Assembly (NCBI RefSeq): GCF_024643205.1
Contig: NZ_JAMKQJ010000014.1
Coordinates: forward strand, 1 to 64,000
Reading direction: 5' to 3'
DNA length: 64,000 nt
Origin: Parapedobacter tibetensis
GTDB lineage: Bacteria; Bacteroidota; Bacteroidia; Sphingobacteriales; Sphingobacteriaceae
Shown piece by piece: positions 52,065-61,569 of the stretch; position 1 is the first letter of the stretch, and every line of letters starts with the position of its first letter. A program made the position numbers and the translations under genes. Below the pieces are notes generated by a model, which was given only the letters and a program-made list of their open reading frames with translations, searched no databases and was not told the origin of the DNA.

Positions 52065-53948
52065 CTATTCATTATCAGAGAAGATAAATCTTACCGCTGT
52101 GCCCATCACCTCCCCGTTGTCCGAAGCCACCTCTTTGACCTCCATCTTGATTCCTACACCCTCCCTTTCATTATAAATCGCCAATCGCTCCAGGGTCATG
52201 CTTAAACCTAACATCGTACTTTTAAGCGGGTCTTCTGCACGTAGTATATGTGACTTACTAAGCCCTATACCATTATCTGTTACGGTGAGGTAATATCTTT
52301 GTTGCTGCCCCTCCAGTGAAATAGTAATGTTTTTCTGTTCCTTCCCGCTTGGCCGCAATCCATGCTTGATTGCATTTTCCACGATGGGCTGCAATAACCG
52401 GGGTGGTACTTCAATCTCATGGAGGTTGATGCTTTCATCCACCTTGATATCGAAATGGAAGCCCGTGCCCAATCGCAACCTCTCTATGGATAAATAATGC
52501 TTGACGCTTTCGAGTTCATCAGCCAATGAAATACTGTCCTTACGGCCGTTAATGAGGCTCGTCCGGAGCAACAATGCCAAGGCGTTCATATAATTCAAGG
52601 CCTCCTCCTTTTGGTCTTTCATCATCAAATCACGCACGGCGTTGATGCCGTTGAATAAGAAATGTGGATTCATCTGTGCCTCTAATGATCTTATACTGAT
52701 TTGTTGAATACGTTTTTCCATTTCTGCCTGTGCGATCACTTTTTCATCCCGTTGCTTTCGTATCAATTGGCTGTAATACCCCAAAGCAAACGAAAAGCAG
52801 ATGGTTTCGCCCACAATACCGACTTGTAGAACTGTCCCTGAATAGATTTCATGCATACCAAGATGTAATATGCCGATGGTGAAATCGATGGCAACCGAAA
52901 CAACCACTCCAAAAAGCAAGAACACATTGGCAATAAGGAAAAATGGTTTTACGGGGCTTCTTATACGAATGATAATGATTACCAGAAGAATCACATAGAC
53001 CGGCAAGAAAAATATCCGGAAAGAAAATGCAGCCAGCGATATAACTTGTCCTGAAACATCCAGCAACTGGGTAAACATCTGGAATAGACCGTATAGTCCA
53101 AGCAGCAAGATGACCCACCGGAGCAAGTGCTTCAGTATGCGGTCCTGCTTACTCATGTCCAATAGCGCGTCAGCAAAGAAAATGTAAAAGACAAACATCC
53201 AAGCAACGGCTGTCTCATTGAAATAACGCAGGTATGACAATTGATTTACCAAACTCTGTGCATAGCCAAAAAATTCATTCTCTAGACTAAAACAGAAGAC
53301 CAAAGCCACAAAGAGGTATATGGTGTATAGCGTAAATACACGTTGTTTTGCTACAATAGCGTAAAACAAGAAAAAAAGGAAAATAAACGACAGAAAACCG
53401 ATACCGAGTGTGTTCACCAACATTTGAAGGCCATTCCTATTCCGGGTTTGATAGATGTATTCGTAAACGGCGCCCACGGATAGCAGGTGAATGTTACCCT
53501 GCGCTGTATTTGTTGTTCCTAGCCACAAGCGATAAGTGCTGTCACGCGACAAGGGAATCGTGCTGATGTAAGGAAAATCGGGGAAATATTGATATCGGGA
53601 ATAGTGTTGTGAACCCGTCGTATCGGCATACATCAACTCCCCTGCTTGGTTGTAGAGATAATTTAGTGTACGTCCGTATCGACTGTTAACCATGAATAAG
53701 GTATCATCCGAAGTCCGATCATTTACCAACGAGAAAGAAAACCACCGTAACGTTTTATACTGGCCCTGAGCCACTTTTGCCTCCGCTGGCAGCCCCATGG
53801 CTTGGCCGGTGTATGTCACATCGGATTTGCTTATAACAATACGCCCTTCTATATGGCTGGTCCGCAGTGTATCATCTGCCACCGCGGCGGGGACAGCCTT
53901 GCAACCAAAACTGGCTATGATAACAAGCAAAACCTTAAGCATTCGCAT
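52065..53948 (-). CDS. YehU/LytS-type sensor histidine kinase with 7TMR-DISM sensor
   Basis: 627 residues: signal-like start (MRMLKVLLVIIASFGC), extracellular sensor of the 7TMR-DISM extracellular type 2 shape (about 25-160), seven membrane helices (about 180-390), coiled coil, His_kinase domain with the phosphorylated His in LEAQMNPHFLFNGINAVRDLM (about 440) and HATPase (about 515-620; IVENAIKHGLRPSG, TDNGIGLSKSH). I start at 53948 because a TATCTTTA box lies just upstream (53955-53962) inside any longer frame. Operon with the LytTR gene. Confidence 0.92.
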   Translation of the reverse strand: MRMLKVLLVIIASFGCKAVPAAVADDTLRTSHIEGRIVISKSDVTYTGQAMGLPAEAKVAQGQYKTLRWFSFSLVNDRTSDDTLFMVNSRYGRTLNYLYNQAGELMYADTTGSQHYSRYQYFPDFPYISTIPLSRDSTYRLWLGTTNTAQGNIHLLSVGAVYEYIYQTRNRNGLQMLVNTLGIGFLSFIFLFFLFYAIVAKQRVFTLYTIYLFVALVFCFSLENEFFGYAQSLVNQLSYLRYFNETAVAWMFVFYIFFADALLDMSKQDRILKHLLRWVILLLGLYGLFQMFTQLLDVSGQVISLAAFSFRIFFLPVYVILLVIIIIRIRSPVKPFFLIANVFLLFGVVVSVAIDFTIGILHLGMHEIYSGTVLQVGIVGETICFSFALGYYSQLIRKQRDEKVIAQAEMEKRIQQISIRSLEAQMNPHFLFNGINAVRDLMMKDQKEEALNYMNALALLLRTSLINGRKDSISLADELESVKHYLSIERLRLGTGFHFDIKVDESINLHEIEVPPRLLQPIVENAIKHGLRPSGKEQKNITISLEGQQQRYYLTVTDNGIGLSKSHILRAEDPLKSTMLGLSMTLERLAIYNEREGVGIKMEVKEVASDNGEVMGTAVRFIFSDNE

Positions 53949-54223
53949 TATCCGTAAAGATAGGTAATAAATGTCCGTCGCGGAAAACCGTTGCTCAGTG
54001 AACAAAAGCAACGGTATACCAAAGGACATGAATGGCTAAGTATCGTAAAAAGAGGAAGGCTAACCCATCGTTTTATGCATCTGCATAACCATTGCACTAA
54101 GCATACCCATAGGAATCAAATGATACTTCAAAAATCCGTAGGAGTTTGTAGTAAAACCAATATCTCATCTTGCAAGGTGTGGGGTTGAACGACAAATACA
54201 AGAAGTGATGTAAAAGAACTTAA

Positions 54224-54256
54224 AAACCTAACAGGTTTCATAAACCTGTTAGGTTT
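54224..54256. terminator. Bidirectional hairpin after icd
   Basis: Perfect 15-bp stem AAACCTAACAGGTTT / AAACCTGTTAGGTTT around a 3-base loop, T-rich on both sides. Each arm is itself a near palindrome (AAACCT-aac-AGGTTT), so a cruciform or two small hairpins can form. Confidence 0.8.
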
Positions 54257-54268
54257 ATTTACAATTAC

Positions 54269-56488
54269 TTACAAATGTTCAATAATTGCATTAAGCGTTT
54301 TGCTGGGTCGCATGGCCGTCCCTGCCAAATCATCATCTACAAAATAGTAACCACCGATATCTTGTGCTTTACCCTGAACAGCAATCAATTCCTGGTTAAT
54401 TTGGGATTCGTTTTCCAGTAATTTGCCCGCCACGGGGGTAAATAGGGCTTTGAGCTCGGCATCCTTATCTTGCGCAGCCAATGCTTCCGCCCAATATAGT
54501 GCCAGGTAAAAGTGGGAACCTCGATTATCTATCTGGCCCACTTTTCGTGCGGGTGATTTATCATGCTCCAAAAACTTTTCCGTAGCGGCATCCAGTGTTT
54601 CCGAAAGAATCAATGCCTTGGCATTATCTTGAGTTTGGGCCACATGCTCCAAAGAAACAGCCAATGCAAGAAACTCTCCTAAAGAATCCCAGCGCAGGTA
54701 TCCTTCTTGGAGGAATTGTTCCACGTGTTTGGGAGCAGATCCACCCGCACCGGTTTCGAACAAGCCACCACCATTCATCAACGGAACGATAGACAGCATT
54801 TTCGCAGAAGTACCCAATTCCAAGATGGGGAATAAATCCGTTAAGTAATCTCTCAACACGTTGCCCGTTACGGAAATTGTGTCTTCGCCATTACGGATAC
54901 GGGCTAAAGAAAATTTGGTTGCCTCTACAGGGTTCAGAATCCGAATATCCAGTCCAACGGTATCATGCTCTTTGAGATAGGCATTGACCTTTTCTATGAT
55001 TTGCCGATCATGTGCCCGTTGCTCATCCAGCCAGAAAACAGCAGGAATATCCGAGTTCCTTGCACGGTTTACAGCCAGTTTTACCCAGTCTCGAATCGGT
55101 GCATCCTTTGTTTGACACATCCTGAAAATATCGCCTTCTTCCACTTGCTGATCCATCAGTACATTTCCTTCTACATCGACAACTTGTATGGTTCCTTTGG
55201 CCGTTGCCCAAAATGTCTTGTCGTGTGACCCATATTCCTCAGCTTTTTGCGCCATCAAGCCAACATTAGAAACCGACCCCATGGTGGCTGGGTTGAAAGC
55301 CCCATGTTGTTTGCAGTTATCAATAGTTGCGGCATATACACCCGCATAACAACGATCCGGGATAAGCGCAAAGGTATCTTGTAATTCGCCGGCTTTATTC
55401 CACATCTTGCCCGAGCTGCGAATCATCGCTGGCATGGAAGCGTCTACAATAATATCGGAAGGAACATGCAGATTGGTAATGCCTTTATCCGAATTGACCA
55501 TGGCCAAATCCGGTCCGCTTTCAAGGGCCTCCGCAAGTGCCACTTTTATTTCATCCTCCTGAGCATGCCCAGTGATTTTAGCATAAACCTCACCTAAACC
55601 ATTTCTGGTATCAATTCCTAATTCGGCAAACAAGTTAGCATATTTCGTAAATACACGTTGAAAATAGACCTCCACAATAGCTCCGAAAATGATGGGATCT
55701 GATACTTTCATCATGGTTGCTTTCAAGTGTGCAGACAACAGTACACCAGCATTCTTGGCTGCATTGATCTCCTGGGCCACGAAACTTTTTAGCTGCTTAA
55801 TGCTCATCCTTGAGCAGTCGACAACCTCTCCTGCCAGTAAAGGTGCTTGCGCTTTCAATGTTGTTTTCGTACCATTCTCGTCCACAAATTCAATGGTGAA
55901 TGTGGTAGCTTGTGGTATCGTAATCGATTTTTCACTGCCGTAAAAATCACCTGCTGACATGGACACTACTCGTGTTTTGGAATCGGGTGTCCATGCTCCC
56001 ATGGAATGCGGATGTTGCTTAGCGTAGTTTTTAACCGCCCTTGGGGCACGGCGGTCGGAATTTCCCTCTCTCAATACCGGATTCACAGCAGATCCCAAGA
56101 CTTTGGCGTATCGCGCTTTGATGGCCTTCTCCTCATCCGTCTTTGGTTCTTCGGGATAACGAGGCACGGTATAACCCTTGGCCTGAAGCTCCGAGATGGC
56201 CACTTTCAACTGCGGTATGGAAGCCGAAATATTCGGTAATTTGATGATGTTGGCTTCGGGTGTAGTTGCCAATTGCCCCAGCTCACCGAGGGTATCACCA
56301 ATTTTTTGGTTATCAGCAAGGTAATCAGGGAAATTGGCAAGGATCCTGCCTGCTAAAGAAATATCCTTTTCTTCTACCGCTATTCCTGCTGGGCTTGTAA
56401 ATGCTTTAACAATAGGTAAAAATGAATACGTTGCTAACGCTGGTGCTTCATCAGTCTTTGTGTAAAGAATCTTAACGCTTTTTGACAT
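54269..56488 (-). CDS. icd: NADP-dependent isocitrate dehydrogenase, monomeric
   Basis: Oxidises isocitrate to 2-oxoglutarate and CO2 in the TCA cycle. 739 residues, the length of the monomeric (IDH-II) form and unrelated in length to the 400-residue dimer. Signature blocks: YSFLPIVKAFTSPAGI, PNISASIPQLKVAISELQ, NPVLREGNSDRRAPRAVK, GDFYGSEKSITIP, LLSAHLKATMMKVSDPIIFG, GPDLAMVNSDKGITNLHVPSD, VFWLDEQRAHDRQ, MNGGGLFETGAGGSAPKHV. A clean promoter lies directly upstream. Confidence 0.96.
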   Translation of the reverse strand: MSKSVKILYTKTDEAPALATYSFLPIVKAFTSPAGIAVEEKDISLAGRILANFPDYLADNQKIGDTLGELGQLATTPEANIIKLPNISASIPQLKVAISELQAKGYTVPRYPEEPKTDEEKAIKARYAKVLGSAVNPVLREGNSDRRAPRAVKNYAKQHPHSMGAWTPDSKTRVVSMSAGDFYGSEKSITIPQATTFTIEFVDENGTKTTLKAQAPLLAGEVVDCSRMSIKQLKSFVAQEINAAKNAGVLLSAHLKATMMKVSDPIIFGAIVEVYFQRVFTKYANLFAELGIDTRNGLGEVYAKITGHAQEDEIKVALAEALESGPDLAMVNSDKGITNLHVPSDIIVDASMPAMIRSSGKMWNKAGELQDTFALIPDRCYAGVYAATIDNCKQHGAFNPATMGSVSNVGLMAQKAEEYGSHDKTFWATAKGTIQVVDVEGNVLMDQQVEEGDIFRMCQTKDAPIRDWVKLAVNRARNSDIPAVFWLDEQRAHDRQIIEKVNAYLKEHDTVGLDIRILNPVEATKFSLARIRNGEDTISVTGNVLRDYLTDLFPILELGTSAKMLSIVPLMNGGGLFETGAGGSAPKHVEQFLQEGYLRWDSLGEFLALAVSLEHVAQTQDNAKALILSETLDAATEKFLEHDKSPARKVGQIDNRGSHFYLALYWAEALAAQDKDAELKALFTPVAGKLLENESQINQELIAVQGKAQDIGGYYFVDDDLAGTAMRPSKTLNAIIEHL

Positions 56489-56543
56489 ATATATACGATT
56501 GATTTTTTGAGATTATCTAGGCCTGTTGACCCAAATGCGGCCA

Positions 56544-56575
56544 CAAAAGTAACTAAAAATGATATGCATAACAAA
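56544..56575 (-). promoter_or_regulatory. icd promoter
   Basis: Minus strand: TTTG (56575-56572), 20 bases, TACTTTTG (56551-56544), both exact matches to the Bacteroidota consensus. It starts at the recQ stop codon, 56 bases before the icd ATG. Confidence 0.65.
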
Positions 56576-58465
56576 CTACCCCAAATAATACTTATCTCCA
56601 TTCACTTTCAGTCGACCTTCATCCAATCGCCTACGGATAAACGCCAAGCGGGCCTCCTCCGTACCCGATTGCATACCCATCACGAGCTTATCGATGGTCA
56701 AAGGACCGTCTGATAAAGCTGCTACCAATTCAGCCAGTAAACTGTCCGCTATATCCTCCGATTGATTTGTTTTCAAGCAAAGGTCGCATATTTCGCAACG
56801 TTTTGACCGCTTTTCATCAAAATAGGCCAGCAACTGCATACTGCGGCATGTACGGATATCAAGATAAGCAAATACTTCTTTTAGCTGCTCCCGTTTGGTT
56901 TCTTTTCGCTCCTCGATGTATTGGTGGTCTATGTGCAGACGTTTATCATCAATCCGAGGACGCAAAAACTGCAATTGTGGGCTGTCGGTCTGTGGGATAT
57001 AACTGATGATTTCGAGCTTTTGAAGGTATTCTAACGTGTCGACAATGTGGCGATAGCTTTTGCCCAATTTCCTTGCCAGGTCCTGCTCACGGATAGGAAT
57101 AAAATAGTCAAACGCCCCTCCATAACTACGAAGCAGTGTTTTGATAAACGTATCATGGCTTACATGCTCGATCTGGAATCGATATAAGTCTTGTGAATTG
57201 ACTTCAAACTTCACGCGCGATGGCAAGTACACGTTTTCACTGACGCTAATCCAGCCATCCCGCTCAAGGAATTTCAATGCACTGATTGTTTTGATGGCAT
57301 CAAACTTATACCGGTTGCAAAAGTCACCAATATCAAAATCCAAGGTCAAATTCCCTCCAGCCCCATAAGCCAATTGGAAATAATTACCAAGTTGTTGGTA
57401 TACCTGTTTGATGTATGCTACGGAAGGAAAGCTGAGATCGAAATTTTTCCGCAATCGGATTCGGTCGCTTTCATGATGTAACAGTACAGCATAAGCTTTT
57501 TTACCGTCACGCCCAGCTCTTCCAGCTTCTTGATAATAAGCTTCCAATGAATCAGGCAAATCCAAATGGACGACAAAGCGCACATCGGGCTTATCGATAC
57601 CCATCCCAAAAGCATTGGTCGCCACGATGACCTTGGTACTGTTCTTTTTCCATGCGCTTTGTTTACGTGCTCGTTCGGGGGTTTCCAATCCGGCATGGTA
57701 GAAATCAGCCGAAACCCCTTCATGCAACAGGATACGGGCTATTTCCTGTGTCTCCCTCCTATTGCGCACATACACGATGCCACTGCCCCCAAGCTTACGG
57801 ATGACACGTAGCATCCTTCCCATCTTGTCTTCTTCCTCAAAAGCCATATAAGCAAGATTTTCCCGAAAGAAACTTTTGCGTAACACGTTCTTTTGTGTGA
57901 AAGCCAGCTTCACTTGGATATCATCCACAACGTTGGATGTGGCTGTGGCCGTGAGCGCTAGGAAAGGTATATTTGAATGCAGCGTACGCAATACGACGAT
58001 ATTGAGGTAAGATGGTCTAAAATCATACCCCCACTGCGAAATACAATGTGCCTCATCCACGACAAAGAGGTTGACCTTCATATAACGAATTCGTTCCTGC
58101 ACCAATTCATTAGTAAGCCGCTCGGGTGAGAGGTAAAGGAATTTAATATGGCCGTAGATGCAATTATCAAGCATGATATCTACTTCCCGCTTGTTCATTC
58201 CCGAAAAGATGGCTACGGCCTCAATGCCTTTTGCGCTGAGGTTTTCCACCTGATCTTTCATCAAGGCAATAAGGGGTGTCACCACGATGCATAGGCCCTC
58301 CATTGCCAAGGCCGGCACTTGGAAGCAAATGGATTTCCCTCCTCCCGTGGGCATCAGCGCAAGCGTATCATGCCCATCCAATACTGACCGGATGACTTCT
58401 TCTTGCAAAGGGCGAAAAGACTCATGTTTCCAGTATTTACGAAGGATTTCTACATTATTCATCAT
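56576..58465 (-). CDS. recQ: RecQ family DNA helicase, no HRDC domain
   Basis: 629 residues. 3-prime to 5-prime helicase core: motif I ALMPTGGGKSICFQVPAL, motif II VVDEAHCISQWGYDFRPSYL (DEAH plus aromatic loop), ALTATATSNV, VATNAFGMGIDKPDVRFVVH, QEAGRAGRDG; then a zinc site (one Cys in TCRSMQLL and three in RCEICDLC) and a C-terminal winged helix-like part. The HRDC domain of E. coli RecQ is missing. Start at ATG 58465, with 58486 as a longer option. The strand-opposite ppk gene is divergent. Confidence 0.94.
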   Translation of the reverse strand: MMNNVEILRKYWKHESFRPLQEEVIRSVLDGHDTLALMPTGGGKSICFQVPALAMEGLCIVVTPLIALMKDQVENLSAKGIEAVAIFSGMNKREVDIMLDNCIYGHIKFLYLSPERLTNELVQERIRYMKVNLFVVDEAHCISQWGYDFRPSYLNIVVLRTLHSNIPFLALTATATSNVVDDIQVKLAFTQKNVLRKSFFRENLAYMAFEEEDKMGRMLRVIRKLGGSGIVYVRNRRETQEIARILLHEGVSADFYHAGLETPERARKQSAWKKNSTKVIVATNAFGMGIDKPDVRFVVHLDLPDSLEAYYQEAGRAGRDGKKAYAVLLHHESDRIRLRKNFDLSFPSVAYIKQVYQQLGNYFQLAYGAGGNLTLDFDIGDFCNRYKFDAIKTISALKFLERDGWISVSENVYLPSRVKFEVNSQDLYRFQIEHVSHDTFIKTLLRSYGGAFDYFIPIREQDLARKLGKSYRHIVDTLEYLQKLEIISYIPQTDSPQLQFLRPRIDDKRLHIDHQYIEERKETKREQLKEVFAYLDIRTCRSMQLLAYFDEKRSKRCEICDLCLKTNQSEDIADSLLAELVAALSDGPLTIDKLVMGMQSGTEEARLAFIRRRLDEGRLKVNGDKYYLG

Positions 58466-58493
58466 GCCTATACTTCTACCTATCAAACATACG

Positions 58494-58524
58494 CAAAATT
58501 ACATTTCGAAAAGGTGTCATGCAA
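58494..58524 (-). promoter_or_regulatory. recQ promoter
   Basis: Minus strand: TTG (58524-58522), 20 bases, TAATTTTG (58501-58494), 28 bases before the ATG at 58465. Confidence 0.5.
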
Positions 58525-58593
58525 TTACACTACTCCTTTTCCCATCGAAAAAATATATGTAAATTGGCAGGAATTAATTGTCAAAGCGGAACA

Positions 58594-60651
58594 ATGGAAC
58601 AAGACGTACCTCTTTTTATTAACCGGGATTTAAGCTGGCTATCCTTCAACGAACGTGTATTGATGGAAGCATCCAGACCTTATGTACCGCTATTGGAACG
58701 CCTGAAATTCCTTGCCATCTATTCATCCAATCTCGATGAGTTTTACCGCGTGCGCATGCCTTTATTGATGGCGTTCCGCAAACTCAACAAAAAGAACGGT
58801 CTTGTCATAGATAACTTACATGATGGCAATGTCCTGAAAGATGCCAAACGAACCATCGGAAAACAACAGGAAACGTTCGGCCGTTTATTGTGCGAGGGAA
58901 TTTTGCCTGGGCTTTTGCAGGAAAATATCCATGTCTGCTATAATACACCCATTCCCGCCGAATTAATGGATCATGCCGAGCCGTATTTCCACCATACCAT
59001 AGCTGCCCATTTGGAAATCACTCATCTTGATGGACGACGTTCTTTTTTCCCAAAAAACAACCAGTTGTATCTTGCTGTCATGTTTACCGGGCAAATAGAC
59101 ATTGCCATTGTCAATATACCGTCGGAGGCCATACCTCGTTTTTTTTCTAAAGATATCGATGGTGTGCAGTACGTGGCTTTCATAGATGACATCATCAAGC
59201 TTCTCATCGACCGATTGTTTGATGGAAACCTATCCATCTCTGGCGCCTACAGTTTCAAAGTAACCCGGGATGCGGACATCCAATTAGATGATGAATATGG
59301 GGACGACATGGCCGAAATCATTGAAGCCCAAATCAGCAAACGCGACTATGGTTTGGCCACACGTATGCTTTATGAGCCCGGCATGCCTAAATCAGTTCTC
59401 GACACGCTGATAAGCTCTTTTTCCATACGGAAAAGCAACAAGATATCGGGAGGAAATTATCACAACCTCAAAGATTTTTTTGATTTTCCGGCGAAGAAAA
59501 CCGCTCTTCAATACCTCAAGCAAATTCCGATTCCTTATACCCTGGTACGTGGGACGACGCTTTTTGACGAGGTCGCAAAGCGTGATTTATTCATCAATAC
59601 ACCTTATGAGTCATATGATACGGTACTTCGTTTCTTCAACGAAGCGGCCATAGCCCCAGATGTCAAGGCGATAAAGACCACGATGTATCGCGTAGCACAA
59701 CAATCTCGTATCATCCATGCACTTATCTCAGCCGCTAAAAACGGGAAATCAGTAACCGTTTTTGTAGAGCTAAAGGCCCGTTTTGATGAGGCCAACAACA
59801 TCAAATGGGCCAAACGCATGAAAGAGGCTGGCATCAATATCCTGTATAGTATTCCGGGATTGAAGGTTCATGCCAAGGTGGCACTTGTAACGCGGGATAC
59901 CGACGAGAACCCGTTGTTGGGCCTCTTGTCCACAGGCAATTTTAATGAGAACACAGCAAACGTGTACACCGACCATATGCTCTTAACCGCCCATCAGCCC
60001 ATGCTGGAGGAACTTGACACCCTGTTTTCATTCCTCCAAAAACGGAAACGGAGAACGGTGGATGACCATACCGCATTCGGGCACCTGCTTGTCGCGTCAT
60101 TCAATATGATGGACGAATTTATGCAGCTCATCAATGGGGAGATATGCCATTCCCGCAAAGGACTGCCTGCCCGGATTACCATCAAAATGAACAACATTGA
60201 AGAAGAGGCCCTCATCAAGAAACTCTACGAAGCAAGTCAGGATGGGGTTGAAATCAATTTGATTATCCGAGGCATATGCCGGATAAGACCTGGAGTCAAG
60301 GGATTAAGCGACAACATATCAGTGAGGCGGATTGTTGGCAGGTACTTGGAACATGGGCGCATCTTCATCTTCCATAATAATGGAAAGGAGGACATCTACA
60401 TGGGATCTGCTGACTGGATGAACCGGAACATCTACCGGCGGATAGAAGTGTGCTTCCCCGTATACGATCCTCAAATCAAACAGTTAATCAAGAATCTGGT
60501 CGATCTCCAGCTAAGGGACGACGCCGCTGCGGTGGTATTGGATGAAAACTGCTGTAACGTGTCCGTACGCAACAACGAAGATTTGCATTCGCAACAGGCT
60601 ATCTATGGCCTATTAGCTACCAATCGTACATCCCATTTATCAGCCGTTTAA
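58594..60651 (+). CDS. ppk1: Polyphosphate kinase 1
   Basis: Reversibly makes polyphosphate from ATP. 685 residues: N domain (FINRDLSWLSFNERVLMEA, LERLKFLAIYSSNLDEFYRVRMP), head, and two phospholipase-D-like catalytic domains. ATP site and phospho-His in GLKVHAKVALVTRD (about 430), STGNFNENTANVYTDHML, second His in LEHGRIFIFHN with GSADWMNRNIYRRIEV. ATG 58594 fits the family start; an upstream frame to 58519 is probably not translated. A PAP2 gene converges with it. Confidence 0.96.
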   Translation: MEQDVPLFINRDLSWLSFNERVLMEASRPYVPLLERLKFLAIYSSNLDEFYRVRMPLLMAFRKLNKKNGLVIDNLHDGNVLKDAKRTIGKQQETFGRLLCEGILPGLLQENIHVCYNTPIPAELMDHAEPYFHHTIAAHLEITHLDGRRSFFPKNNQLYLAVMFTGQIDIAIVNIPSEAIPRFFSKDIDGVQYVAFIDDIIKLLIDRLFDGNLSISGAYSFKVTRDADIQLDDEYGDDMAEIIEAQISKRDYGLATRMLYEPGMPKSVLDTLISSFSIRKSNKISGGNYHNLKDFFDFPAKKTALQYLKQIPIPYTLVRGTTLFDEVAKRDLFINTPYESYDTVLRFFNEAAIAPDVKAIKTTMYRVAQQSRIIHALISAAKNGKSVTVFVELKARFDEANNIKWAKRMKEAGINILYSIPGLKVHAKVALVTRDTDENPLLGLLSTGNFNENTANVYTDHMLLTAHQPMLEELDTLFSFLQKRKRRTVDDHTAFGHLLVASFNMMDEFMQLINGEICHSRKGLPARITIKMNNIEEEALIKKLYEASQDGVEINLIIRGICRIRPGVKGLSDNISVRRIVGRYLEHGRIFIFHNNGKEDIYMGSADWMNRNIYRRIEVCFPVYDPQIKQLIKNLVDLQLRDDAAAVVLDENCCNVSVRNNEDLHSQQAIYGLLATNRTSHLSAV

Positions 60652-60699
60652 CAAGCTTGAATCGGCATCAAAAATCTAAACACCGGTATAAAAACATAT

Positions 60700-61536
60700 T
60701 CAAAACTTCCCGACAATAGCGATACCTTGGGGTGAAGGCACAAAATTCCAAACAACGGATTGCTTTTTCTTCCATGGATGGGTGTATTTATTAGTCCCCA
60801 TCCGCTTCAATACCGCATCTGTACAAAACCATGAAATCGCCGCCCCAAAGGCCAAATCCGACAACCAATGGCTATCCGAATACATGCGACCTACCGCTGT
60901 CACACCGGCCGTGGAATAAAAAATCACTTTTAATACCGGATTTTCTACCCGTCTGGCCAGCACCATGGCACTCACTAAGGCAATCTGAATATGCCCCGAA
61001 GGGAAGGAATGGTAAGCAGCTTCCGACGAAAAGGGATCGAACCGCCATGGGCCTACTTCCGTAGCCGGTCTTGCCCTTCCCGCGATGCTTTTCATACCCG
61101 TCTGGACAAGCCCGCTGGTCAAATAAGCAACTCCCAGAATAAGGCCCGTTTCTTTGGCCCATTCACTTTTACATACCAACCCTGCCAAGTAAAATCCACC
61201 GGTCATCGCGAAAGCCGCATACGGTTTACCATAATGGAAACCTGCCCGCTCAACCCCGTCCCAAACCGCGCCGCCACGATTTTGCCAAAACCGCCGTACC
61301 GGTTTATCGGCCAGTGACACCAACGCCGTACCTACCACAACACCACCGGCTTTCAACCAATCGCCCCCCTTCCACCTGATGGGTGATATGGCTGTGTGTA
61401 CAAAGCCATCAGCAAAGCGGATAGCATCAGGAGTTTTCCTTTGGAGCGCTGCCGTTGTATCGTCGCGCCGTTCATCGGAAGCATACAGGAAGAATGGGAA
61501 AAAGATTAATAGGAAAATGTAGCCGATGGATTTCAT
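60700..61536 (-). CDS. PAP2 family phosphatase, exported
   Basis: 278 residues with a signal peptide (MKSIGYIFLLIFFPFFLYA). PAP2 motifs: KSIAGRARP (motif 1), SFPSGHIQ (motif 2), GRMYSDSHWLSDLAFG (motif 3, catalytic His). Three or four membrane helices. Lipid phosphatase, possibly acting on undecaprenyl diphosphate or phosphatidic acid; not known here. Ends 48 bases from the end of ppk1 on the opposite strand. Confidence 0.92.
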   Translation of the reverse strand: MKSIGYIFLLIFFPFFLYASDERRDDTTAALQRKTPDAIRFADGFVHTAISPIRWKGGDWLKAGGVVVGTALVSLADKPVRRFWQNRGGAVWDGVERAGFHYGKPYAAFAMTGGFYLAGLVCKSEWAKETGLILGVAYLTSGLVQTGMKSIAGRARPATEVGPWRFDPFSSEAAYHSFPSGHIQIALVSAMVLARRVENPVLKVIFYSTAGVTAVGRMYSDSHWLSDLAFGAAISWFCTDAVLKRMGTNKYTHPWKKKQSVVWNFVPSPQGIAIVGKF

Positions 61537-61569
61537 GCTTTGTATACTGCTATTTCTTATCGTTAAGTT